From the NCBI GenBank assembly GCA_963844885.1, contig CAWJQA010000018.1:620001-684000 (forward strand): DNA of 64,000 nucleotides, in the 5' to 3' direction. Source of the DNA: DATMER01 sp963844885 (GTDB lineage: Bacteria; Acidobacteriota; Thermoanaerobaculia; Multivoradales; UBA5704). Below, piece after piece: positions 28,201-38,416 of the stretch. Under the pieces are notes generated by a model. The model saw only the letters and a program-made list of their open reading frames with translations. It did not search any database and was not told where the DNA came from. The position numbers and the translations under genes are program-made. Position 1 is the first letter of the stretch. Each line of letters starts with the position of its first letter.

Positions 28201-29268
28201 TCATTTCGTCTCCGGGCCGGAGAAGCTCTCCGCCAGCGCCCGGCTCAGGGTCTCGCCAAGAAAATCCACCAGCGGGATGATCTTCTGATACTCCATCCGG
28301 GAAGGCCCGAAGATCCCGAGGGTGCCGAGCGTCTGGTCGCCGACGCCGTAGGGGGTGGCGACCAGGCTGAAGTCCAGCTCCGAGGTCAGGTCGCTGTCGT
28401 CGCCGATGAGCACTCGGACACCGCCGCCGCGGACGCACTGGTTCAACAGGTTGACCATCCGGGCCTTGTCGGCGAAGGCGTCGAACATGCGGCGCACGCG
28501 CTGGAGGTCGGCCAGCTCGGGGTGGGTGAGGAGGGCGGAGGTGCCGTCCACCACGACGCCCGGCCCCGGCTCCAGATCGAAGCCGCGGCTCGCCAGCTCG
28601 AGGGTGTTGGTGAGCCAGCGGTCCATCTGGGCGCGCTCTTCCGCCATCCGCCGCAGCAGCCGGTCGCGGATCTCCCGCAGGCTCTGGCCGGCGAAGTTCT
28701 CCGTCAGGTAGTTGGAGGCGCGCACCAGCTCCTCGCGCGGCACGGGCGCGTCGGTCTCGATGACCTTGTTCTCGACGAAGCCGGTCGTCGACACCACGAT
28801 GCAGAGCACCTTCCGCCCGGACAGCGCCACGAAATCCACGCCCTTGAGCACCGTGTCGCCCCAGGTCGGCGTCAGCACGATCCCCACCTGGTTGGTGAGC
28901 TCCGACAGCAGGTGGGAGGTGACCTCCACGAGCTGGTCGGCGTCGGCCGGGACGTCCTTGAGGTTCTCCTCGATGTAGCGCCTCTCGCGCGCCGGGATGG
29001 CGCGCGCCTCCATCATGGTCTCGATGAAGAGGTGGTACGCGGCGCGCGTCGGCACCCGTCCGGCCGAAGTATGCGGCTGCGCCAGGAACCCCCACTCCTC
29101 CAGGTCGGCCATGACGTTGCGGATCGTCGCCGCGGACAGCCCGAGCTGCCCATGCTTCGCCACCGACCGCGAGCTCACCGGCTCGGCCGTGAGGATGTAC
29201 GCTAGGATGACATCCTTGAGGATGTCCCGGTCCCGCGGCGTCAGCACCGCTCCGTTCGTAGGCTGCAT
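28201..29268 (-). CDS. hrcA: Heat-inducible transcription repressor HrcA
   Basis: HrcA binds CIRCE and represses chaperone genes. Motifs: winged-helix N-terminus LTPRDRDILKDVILAYILTA, then EPVSSR, LSAATIRNVMADLEEWGFLA, QPHTSAGRVPT, and C-terminal GPSRMEYQKIIPLVDF. I place the start at ATG 29268 because the open frame's earlier GTG (29295) falls inside the CIRCE palindrome. It is first in hrcA-grpE-dnaK-dnaJ-prmA-rsmE and presumably self-repressed. Confidence 0.96.
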   Translation of the reverse strand: MQPTNGAVLTPRDRDILKDVILAYILTAEPVSSRSVAKHGQLGLSAATIRNVMADLEEWGFLAQPHTSAGRVPTRAAYHLFIETMMEARAIPARERRYIEENLKDVPADADQLVEVTSHLLSELTNQVGIVLTPTWGDTVLKGVDFVALSGRKVLCIVVSTTGFVENKVIETDAPVPREELVRASNYLTENFAGQSLREIRDRLLRRMAEERAQMDRWLTNTLELASRGFDLEPGPGVVVDGTSALLTHPELADLQRVRRMFDAFADKARMVNLLNQCVRGGGVRVLIGDDSDLTSELDFSLVATPYGVGDQTLGTLGIFGPSRMEYQKIIPLVDFLGETLSRALAESFSGPETK

Positions 29269-29288
29269 GGTCGGTTTCGCCGTCTCGC

Positions 29289-29315
29289 TTAGCACTCTCC
29301 CATCGAGAGTGCTAA
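29289..29315 (-). promoter_or_regulatory. CIRCE operator (HrcA binding site)
   Basis: TTAGCACTC, nine spacer bases, then GAGTGCTAA: an exact match to the CIRCE consensus. It ends 20 bases before the hrcA ATG, so HrcA bound here would block transcription or early elongation of the whole chaperone operon. It also lies 48 bases from the start of the divergent gene at 29364. Confidence 0.98.
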
Positions 29316-29363
29316 GACAGGGTAGCGGGAGAGGGGCCTCTTGTCAAGGCCGAAGGATCACAA

Positions 29364-30209
29364 GTGACTGAAGGGACGGGAGTTGGGAACCTGAATGGGC
29401 TGGCCTTCTCCGTCGCCGGTCCCGGGCGCGTGGGCGCGAGCCTCGCCGCGTGGCTGGAGGCGGCGGGAGCGCGGCGGATCGCGGCGGCCGGCCGGAGGGA
29501 TCTCGCCGGCTTTTCCTCCGCCGGCCAGGATCTGCTCCTGATCGCGGTGCCGGACCCGGTTTTGGGAGAGGTCGCGGCCGGTCTGGCCCGGAGGCCGCAG
29601 GCGGCGGTGGCCCTGCACACCTCCGGCAGCCTGGACGCCTCGGTGCTCGCGCCGCTGCGCGAGCACGGCTCGGCGGTCGGGAGCCTGCATCCGCTCAAGG
29701 CCTTCCCGCGTCCGCTGACCGATCCCCTCGAGGCGAAAGGGGTCTTCTTCGCGGTGGACGGCGACCTCGCCGCCCGCGCGCTGGCGCACCGGATCGCCAC
29801 CGCCTGGGGCGGCACGTCCGCGGAGGTGGAGGCGGAAGTCCGTCCTCTCTATCACTTCGCCGCCACCCTCTCGGCCGGCGGAGCCGTGACGGTCCTGGCC
29901 CTGGCGGAGGATCTGGGCCGCCGGCTCGGGCTGCCGGAGGCGGCGCTCCGCGGCTACCTGGAGCTCTGCCGCGGCGCCGTGGCGCAGGCGGTGGAGACGG
30001 GCACGCCGGCCGCCGTCCTCACCGGACCCGCCGCCCGCGGCGACCGCGCCACCGTCGCCGGCCACCTGGAAGCCCTCCGCCGGCTCGCGCCGGAAAGGCT
30101 TCCCCTGGTCCGCGAGCTCGCCCGCGAGACCCTGCGGCAGAGGGAGAGGATGGGTGAGCTGACGGCGGAGCAGCGGGAGCTGGCGGCGTACCTGGAGGGT
30201 CATCTCTGA
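29364..30209 (+). CDS. Rossmann-like/DUF2520 domain protein
   Basis: This is a 281-residue protein. Residues ~12-120 form an NAD(P)-binding-like fold (FSVAGPGRVGASLAAWLEAAG, LLLIAVPDPVLGEVA, ALHTSGSLDASVLAPL), followed by GSLHPLKAFPRPL and an all-helical C-domain (VRPLYHFAATLSAGGAVTVL). This is the layout of the YqgO/DUF2520 family related to 2-hydroxyacid or ketopantoate reductases; the substrate is unknown. The GTG start lies close to the divergent heat-shock operon. Confidence 0.85.
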   Translation: MTEGTGVGNLNGLAFSVAGPGRVGASLAAWLEAAGARRIAAAGRRDLAGFSSAGQDLLLIAVPDPVLGEVAAGLARRPQAAVALHTSGSLDASVLAPLREHGSAVGSLHPLKAFPRPLTDPLEAKGVFFAVDGDLAARALAHRIATAWGGTSAEVEAEVRPLYHFAATLSAGGAVTVLALAEDLGRRLGLPEAALRGYLELCRGAVAQAVETGTPAAVLTGPAARGDRATVAGHLEALRRLAPERLPLVRELARETLRQRERMGELTAEQRELAAYLEGHL

Positions 30210-30249
30210 TAGAGTCTCCCCACTTGAGCGTCCCGGCAGGAGCACTCTC

Positions 30250-31047
30250 ATGACCATGTCTCGATCCCGGAGAGCCTCGCGTTTCCCCTGGGTTCTTCTG
30301 GCCGGGTGCGCGGCTATCCTTTTGACGACCAGCATGTTCGCACGCGCCAGCCGACCCCAGAAACGGCCCCCCGTCCCTCCCGGCACGAAACGGGTTCTGT
30401 TCGTCGGCAACAGCCTGACGTACGGCAACGACCTGCCGTCCATCGTCGAGGCCCTGGCCAAGGCGCGCGGCAAGGGCATGCTCGCCGACACCGTCACCCT
30501 CGGCGGTGCCAGCCTGGAGGACCATTGGAACGAGGGCACGGCCCGCCGGGTGATCGCCCGCGGCGGCTGGGACGTGGTCGTGCTCCAGCAGGGGCCGTCC
30601 GCCACCGAGGGCCGTCCGGTCCTCCTGGAAGACGGGAGACGGTTCGTCGAAGAGATAAGGAAGGTCAAGGCCGCGCCCGCCTACTACATGGTCTGGCCCG
30701 AAAGGAGCCGCCTCCAGGACTTCGACGGCGTCAGCGAGTCCTATCGCATGGCCGCCGAGGCGGCCGACGGCTACTGCTTCCCGGTGGGCGAGGCCTGGCG
30801 CGCCGCGTGGCGGCTCGATCCGAAGATGCCCCTGTATTCCGGCGACGGCTTTCACCCCACGCGGGAGGCGTCCTACCTGGCGGCGCTCGTCATGGTCCAG
30901 CAGCTCTTCGGGGAGAACCCCGCCGGGCTGCCTCACCAGCTCAAGCTCCGGAGCGGAGGGTCGCTGAGCATCCCGGCCGCCCGGGCGAAGATCCTCCAGC
31001 AGGCCGCCGCCGAGGCCGACGCGTCCTTTGGACGGGTGCCGGGATAG
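30250..31047 (+). CDS. SGNH/GDSL-type hydrolase, probable lipoprotein
   Basis: This is a 265-residue protein. The N-terminal VLLAGC (residues ~16-21) fits a lipobox, so it is probably a lipoprotein. The nucleophile block is VLFVGNSLTYGNDLP, followed by TLGGASLEDHW (Gly), DVVVLQQGPSA (Asn replaced in the third block) and the C-terminal catalytic pair in GDGFHPTREASYLAAL. Substrate unknown; relatives act on esters of carbohydrates or lipids. Confidence 0.78.
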   Translation: MTMSRSRRASRFPWVLLAGCAAILLTTSMFARASRPQKRPPVPPGTKRVLFVGNSLTYGNDLPSIVEALAKARGKGMLADTVTLGGASLEDHWNEGTARRVIARGGWDVVVLQQGPSATEGRPVLLEDGRRFVEEIRKVKAAPAYYMVWPERSRLQDFDGVSESYRMAAEAADGYCFPVGEAWRAAWRLDPKMPLYSGDGFHPTREASYLAALVMVQQLFGENPAGLPHQLKLRSGGSLSIPAARAKILQQAAAEADASFGRVPG

Positions 31048-31084
31048 TGATATGCTTCCTCCCCCGCTTCATGCCGGCTAAAAC

Positions 31085-32495
31085 ATGGTTTTCTTCAACT
31101 ACAGCACGATGCAGATGGCCGCCAAGGTCGTGTACTACGGCCCGGGTCTGTGCGGCAAGACCACCAACCTGCACTACATCTACGGCCACACCACCAACGA
31201 GTCCCGCGGCGAGATGGTCTCGCTGGAGACCGAGACCGACCGGACGCTGTTCTTCGACCTGCTGCCCATCGACGTCGGCTCCATCGCCGGCTTCAACACC
31301 CGGATCCAGCTCTACACCGTGCCCGGGCAGGTCTTCTACAACACCACCCGCAAGCTGGTGCTCAAGGGGGTGGACGGCATCGTGTTCGTCGCCGACTCCC
31401 AGCGCCCGATGCTGCAGGCCAACATCGAGTCGTTCCGCAACCTGGAGGAGAACATCGCCGAGATGGGGCTGTCTCTGGACACCCTGCCGATCGTCCTCCA
31501 GTTCAACAAGCGCGACCTGCCGGACATCCTGCCGGTCGAGGAGATGAACGCCGCCCTCAACCGCGGCGGCTGGTCGCACGTCGAGGCCTCGGCCTTCACC
31601 GGCATGGGCGTCTTCGAGACGCTCAAGGAGATCTCCAAGGTCACCCTGATGTCCTTGAAGAAGCGGCTCGCGCGGCCCGACACGCCCGCGCAGTCGCCGC
31701 CGAAGCCGCCGGGGCCTCCCCGGCCGCCCGTCCAGATGCCGGCCCCGGCGGCGGCTCCCGCCCCGGCGCCGCCTGCGCGACCCGTCTCGGCGGCGCATCC
31801 GGTCGTCCCCACGGCGCCGCCCAGGCCGATATCGCCGATATCGCCGCCGCCGCCGCCCGGGCCTCCGATCCTGCCCCAGCGATCGCCGGCATCGCCGACA
31901 TCGCCGACGTCGGCGAGTACCGCCGCGGCCGGTCTCGGCCGCGCACCCGGTGGCCCGCGACCTGCCCACCCCGCCCACCCCGCCAGGACCGCCGCCCCAG
32001 GCTGCCGCCGCTCCGGCGCCACCCGCCGCGGCCCCCCAGACACCGCGCCCGGTGACCGCCGCCCACCCGGTGGTGCCTGCCGCGGCACCGCAGTCGGCGG
32101 CCCCCCCCGGCCCCCCGGTACCTCCCCGGCTCACGCCGCCGCCCGCCCCGCCGCCGCCGCCCCGGCCCGCGGCCCGGAAAGGGTCGCTGGACGTGCTGGG
32201 CGAGCTCGAGAAGCTCCGGCAGCAGACCAGGTCGACCCCCGTCGCGGCGGCCGCCCCGCCGCCGGCCCCCGCCAAGGCGCCCACCAACGGCGGCCAGGAG
32301 CTGTCCCGGAACATCGAGATGACCCTGCGGCGCTCGGACTTCCGGCGGGCCCGCCGCGTCCTGATCAGCTTCCAGGTCGAGGACGACCAGCACCAGGTCA
32401 TGGACTCCCGCGACCTGCCGGTGGAGATCCACGACGCCGCCACCCTCGAGAAGCTCCTGCTGCGCCTCAACATCGCCTTGAACGCCAAGGAGTAG
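31085..32495 (+). CDS. MglA-type Ras-like GTPase with Pro/Ala-rich linker and C-terminal domain (frameshifted)
   Basis: Residues ~1-195 match MglA: MVFFNYSTMQMAAKVVYYGP, P-loop GPGLCGKTTN, VPGQVFYNTTRKLVLKGVDG, FNKRDLPD and the SAFTG block. MglA GTPases control polarity and motility. A low-complexity Pro/Ala linker follows. Between ~31880 and 31930 the reading shifts from frame 2 to frame 3: the linker repeat RPVSAAHPV appears in both frames, and the second frame (open from 31950) runs through more linker into a folded-looking tail (LSRNIEMTLRRSDFRRARRV, then LISFQVEDDQHQVMD) ending at 32495. I read this as one ~469-residue gene with one indel. Confidence 0.75.
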
Positions 32496-32523
32496 GCGCA
32501 GACCGGCCGCTCCCGCCACCGCG

Positions 32524-32997
32524 ATGAGGTGCCCCTTCTGTTCCGAGAACCGTGACCGCGTGGTCGACTCGCGCGAGAGCCGCGACGGAGTCACCATCCG
32601 GCGGCGCCGCGAATGCCTGAGCTGCGGCCGGCGGTTCACGTCCTACGAGCAGATCGAGGACATCCCCTACATGGTCGTCAAGCACGACGGCACGCGCGAG
32701 GAGTTCAGCCGCAAGAAGCTCCTCAACGGCCTGCTCAAGGCGTGCGAGAAGCGCGCCGTCCCCATGAAGAAGCTGGAAGGGATCATCGACGAGGCCGAGG
32801 CCATTCTGCACGACCGCGAGGACCGCGAGATCTCCACCCAGGAGATCGGCGCCTTCGTCATGGAACGGCTGCGCGAGCTCGACCAGGTCGCCTACGTCCG
32901 CTTCGCCTCGGTCTACCGCCGCTTCGAGGACATCGACGCCTTCATGGACGTCCTGACGTCCTTGATCCATCCCCATTCGCCAAAGAAGGAGGCCTGA
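32524..32997 (+). CDS. nrdR: Transcriptional repressor NrdR
   Basis: NrdR represses ribonucleotide reductase genes according to ATP/dATP. It has a zinc ribbon (MRCPFC, then CLSCGRRF), TSYEQIEDIPYMVVKHDGTR and an ATP-cone (SRKKLLNGLLKACEKRAVPM) ending ASVYRRFEDIDAFMDVL. Length 157 is normal. It is followed 4 bp later by the hsp20 gene. Confidence 0.97.
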   Translation: MRCPFCSENRDRVVDSRESRDGVTIRRRRECLSCGRRFTSYEQIEDIPYMVVKHDGTREEFSRKKLLNGLLKACEKRAVPMKKLEGIIDEAEAILHDREDREISTQEIGAFVMERLRELDQVAYVRFASVYRRFEDIDAFMDVLTSLIHPHSPKKEA

Positions 32998-33001
32998 CCC
33001 C

Positions 33002-33474
33002 ATGGCCGCACGGTTCGCCTCCCTGTTCTTTCTCTCCCGCTTCCAGGCCGAGGTGGACCGCCTCTTCCAGGAAGCCGTCAAGCTCAACGAGGGCGCCCTG
33101 CCGGCCGGCGGCGAGTGGCAGCCGAGCATCGACATCGTCGAGACGCCGGCCGCGGTGCTGATCCTCGCCGAGGTGCCGGGCATGTCGGCGTCCGATCTCC
33201 AGGTGCAGGTGAAAGGGACGCTGGTGACCCTCTCCGGTACCAAGTCCACACCCAGGCCGAGCGCGCAACGGATCAAGTTCCATTGCATGGAGCGCGGCCA
33301 CGGCCCCTTCCTCCGCGAGATCCACATCTTCTCGCCGGTCAACACCCATCGCGGGACGGCCTGCCTCGCCGACGGCCTGCTGACGATCGAATTTCCGAAG
33401 ATCGAAGACAAGCGCCAAGAGGCTCGCGTATTGCATGTCCAGGAGCTCGAAGGGTCCAGCGAGGGGGCCGTGAA

Positions 33475-33478
<4 letters not shown>
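33002..33478 (+). CDS. Small heat-shock protein (Hsp20/alpha-crystallin)
   Basis: This is a 158-residue holdase chaperone. The alpha-crystallin domain covers ~38-140: PSIDIVETPAAVLILAEVPG, LQVQVKGTLVTLSG, MERGHGPFLREI and the terminal strand ACLADGLLTIEFPK. It overlaps the lon start by 4 bp, coupling a holdase to a protease. Confidence 0.92.
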
Positions 33479-35898
<2,420 letters not shown>

Positions 35899-35902
<4 letters not shown>

Positions 35903-36865
35903 GCGCGCTGACGGGAGAGGACGAGCTGCTTCATCGCCTGCGCGCAAGGCTCGGCCCGTCGCTCTCCTCGGCGACGACGCCGCCATTCTCCCGCCCGCCG
36001 GACCTCTCGCGGTCACCGTCGACAGTCAGATCGCCGGTGTCCATTTCGTTCCGGATCTCGATCCCGCGCACGTAGCCCGGCGGCTGCTCGCCGTCAACCT
36101 GTCGGACCTCGCCGCCATGGGAGCCGATCCCGCCTGGGCTTTCCTCGCTCTCTCCGCGCCTCCCGGTTTCAACCACAGCCGGTTTTTCAGGGCTTTCACC
36201 GCCGCCTGCCGCCGCCACGGCGTCACGCTCGCGGGCGGCGACCTGGCGCGCTGTGACCGCCTCGTAACGACGCTGACCCTGATCGGAACGAAACCGGAAT
36301 CACGGCGCTGGCTGCATCGCAAGGGGGCGCAGCCGGGTCACGATCTCTGGCTCGGCGGCACGGTGGGGAGTCGGCCCTGGGCCGGATGCTGATCGATCGC
36401 GGAGCTCCAACCTCTCTGCGTGCCGGTGATCGCCGGGCCGTGCGCCGGGCCGTGCGCCGGCATCTCCTGCCGGAGCCGCAGCTCGCGCTCGGTCGATGGC
36501 TCGGGGCTCGGAAAGACGGCGGCGATATCGGAGCGATGGATGTTTCAGACGGCGTGGCGCGCGATCTCCATCGCCTGTGCCGCGAGAGCGGAACCGGCGC
36601 GGAGATCCGCGCGGACGCGCTGCCGCTCGCCGATCGATTCATCGAGCTTTGCAAGGCGCTGTCCATCGAAGATCCCTACGACCTGGCGGTTTCGGGGGGC
36701 GAGGACTACGTCTTGCTTTTCACGCTTCCTCCCGGTGTGCAACCTCCGGATGCGTTCGGCTGCCGGAAGATCGGTACGATCACGGAAGGATCGACGATCA
36801 CGTGGGTGCGCGGCGGCCGGCGGCTCCGCCTGCCCGCGTCGGGATGGGATCACCTGAAAACGTGA
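35899..36865 (+). CDS. thiL: Thiamine-monophosphate kinase (two frameshifts)
   Basis: ThiL phosphorylates thiamine monophosphate to the diphosphate. The GTG at 35899 overlaps the lon stop and gives VSALTGEDELLHRLRARLGP. Near 35950 the frame moves to ALLGDDAAILPPAGPLAVTV, the metal-binding motif, then DLAAMGADPAWAFLALS and VTLAGGDLAR. Near 36370 it moves again into GRMLIDRGA, then ALGRWLG, GAMDVSDGVARDLHRL and DLAVSGGEDYVLLFT. The order is complete. The indels continue the error cluster seen in lon. Confidence 0.88.
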
Positions 36866-36892
36866 AAGCCCCGGCCAGGGCCGGGGCTTTTC
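36865..36892. terminator. Intrinsic terminator between convergent genes
   Basis: AAAGCCCCGGCC at 36865-36876 pairs with GGCCGGGGCTTT ending at 36890 around a short loop, with T-rich flank on the plus strand and an A-rich flank on the other. It directly follows the thiL stop and can serve the convergent gene ending at 36915 too. Confidence 0.85.
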
Positions 36893-36914
36893 CAGACGGT
36901 GGCGGGACCGTACC

Positions 36915-37745
36915 CTACTTGAACAGCTTCTGCAGGCTCTTGGCGAAGCCGCGGAACTTCTTTTCCAGATTCTCCTGCGACTTCTCGATCGACTTCAGCC
37001 GCTTCGCCATCGCGGCGTCGACTTCGGCCGGCGCCGCCGCCGCCGCCACCGCGGGGGGACGGCCCGGACCACGGCGGCCGGCAACCTTCGCGGCTTTCGC
37101 GGCCTTCACGGCCTTCGCCGCGCCGGGCTTGCGCCCGCCACGGCCGCTCTCCTGCCGGAGCTCACGGAACACGTCGACCGCCGCGGGATAGAAGCGGCGG
37201 GAACGGCCTGTGCCCTCGGAGGGAAGCCGGTCACTGGCAATGCGGACATAACGGACGAGCGTGGGATAGGAAATGCCGGTCTGCGCACTGACCTGTCCGA
37301 GCGTCAGCAGGCCCGACCCGGTACGGCTGGGACGCCCCGGCTTGCGGCCCGGCTTGCGGCCACGGCGCACGGGAACCACGGGAGCGGCCGGAGCGGCGGC
37401 TTTCTTGCCGGAGCCCGGCGGGCGGCCACGGCGGCCGGGAACCTTTTGCGCCGGCGCGGCTTTCACCGGGGCCGGAGCCGCGGCGGCGGGCTTGCGGCCA
37501 CGGCGCGCGGGAGCGGCGGCGGCATTCTTGCGCGGACGGCCGCGCCGGCCGGCGTTTTCGACCTTGAGCTCCTCGAAGACCGGCAGGGCGGAAGCAGGGT
37601 AGCGCTGCTTGCGGCCCTTGCCTTCGGCGGGGATCCGGCTCTGGTAAATCTTCTTGTAGCGCTGGAGTGTGGGCATCGAAATGCCGGTACGCTGGGACAC
37701 CTCGGAGAGGGTGAGCATTCTCGATTCGGATTCGGTTTCAGACAT
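36915..37745 (-). CDS. Double MerR-like HTH protein with AT-hook (HMGA-like) linkers
   Basis: This is a 276-residue protein with ATG at 37745 (the frame is open 23 codons further). It has two similar helix-turn-helix units: MLTLSEVSQRTGISMPTLQR (~10-60) and LLTLGQVSAQTGISYPTLVR (~140-190). Between and after them are AT-hook motifs and basic Ala/Lys/Pro stretches (GRRGRPRK, GRRGRPPGSGKK, RRGRKPGRKPGRPS, RRGPGRPP). The C-terminal ~40 residues form a coiled coil (KRLKSIEKSQENLEKKFRGF). This looks like a chromatin-type DNA-bending or architectural regulator. Targets unknown. Confidence 0.8.
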   Translation of the reverse strand: MSETESESRMLTLSEVSQRTGISMPTLQRYKKIYQSRIPAEGKGRKQRYPASALPVFEELKVENAGRRGRPRKNAAAAPARRGRKPAAAAPAPVKAAPAQKVPGRRGRPPGSGKKAAAPAAPVVPVRRGRKPGRKPGRPSRTGSGLLTLGQVSAQTGISYPTLVRYVRIASDRLPSEGTGRSRRFYPAAVDVFRELRQESGRGGRKPGAAKAVKAAKAAKVAGRRGPGRPPAVAAAAAPAEVDAAMAKRLKSIEKSQENLEKKFRGFAKSLQKLFK

Positions 37746-37895
37746 TGCGCCTCGCCTCCTGTTGGGCATATGCGAATGACAACGGGGCGTAGCCCCATGG
37801 ATGTACACGAGCACATTATCAAAAAGAGTCGGGCAAAAGTCAACAGTTTGGTCGAAGAGATCTCAAAATCTCGGGAGCGTATAGAATCCGCCCCC

Positions 37896-38405
37896 ATGGA
37901 CAGACACCAAAAACGGGAGCTTTATCGCGAAGCCTTTGCGGAGTTGCAGGCCGTGGTCGAAGGTCTCGCCGATCCCATCGCCGCGATGGCCTCGGCGGCC
38001 TGTGTTATCCACGGCAAGCTGCCTTATGCCAGTTGGACCGGTTTCTATCGCGTGGTCGCGCCCGAGCTGATGCGCGTGGGTCCCTATCAGGGTCCGATGG
38101 GCTGCCTCGAGATCGCATTCGATCGCGGCGTGTGCGGCGCCGCCGCGCGCGAGCGGCGCACCCGGCTCGTGCCCGACGTACAAGCGTTTCCCGGCCATAT
38201 CGCCTGCGACTCCGCGGCCCGCTCGGAGATCGTGGTCCCCGTCTTCGATCCCGCGGGCGATCTGATCGCCGTTCTCGACCTCGATTCCCACGAGCCCGCG
38301 GCGTTCGACGAAATCGACGAGGAGGAGCTCGAACGCATCGCCGCGCTGCTGCGTCCATGCATGAGAGAAGACTTCACGCCGCTCGGGCCGGAGCGCGCGC
38401 ACTGA
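37896..38405 (+). CDS. msrC: Free methionine-(R)-sulfoxide reductase (GAF domain)
   Basis: This is a 169-residue GAF protein. The three redox Cys of fRMsr are present: MGCLEIAFDRGVCGAAARE (two) and FPGHIACDSAARSEIVVPV (third), with WTGFYRV upstream and LIAVLDLDSHEPAAFDEID at the end. It reduces free Met-R-sulfoxide using thioredoxin. I use ATG 37896; upstream in-frame codons are not conserved-looking. It is divergent from the AT-hook gene. Confidence 0.92.
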   Translation: MDRHQKRELYREAFAELQAVVEGLADPIAAMASAACVIHGKLPYASWTGFYRVVAPELMRVGPYQGPMGCLEIAFDRGVCGAAARERRTRLVPDVQAFPGHIACDSAARSEIVVPVFDPAGDLIAVLDLDSHEPAAFDEIDEEELERIAALLRPCMREDFTPLGPERAH

Positions 38406-38416
38406 GAGCGGAACCG

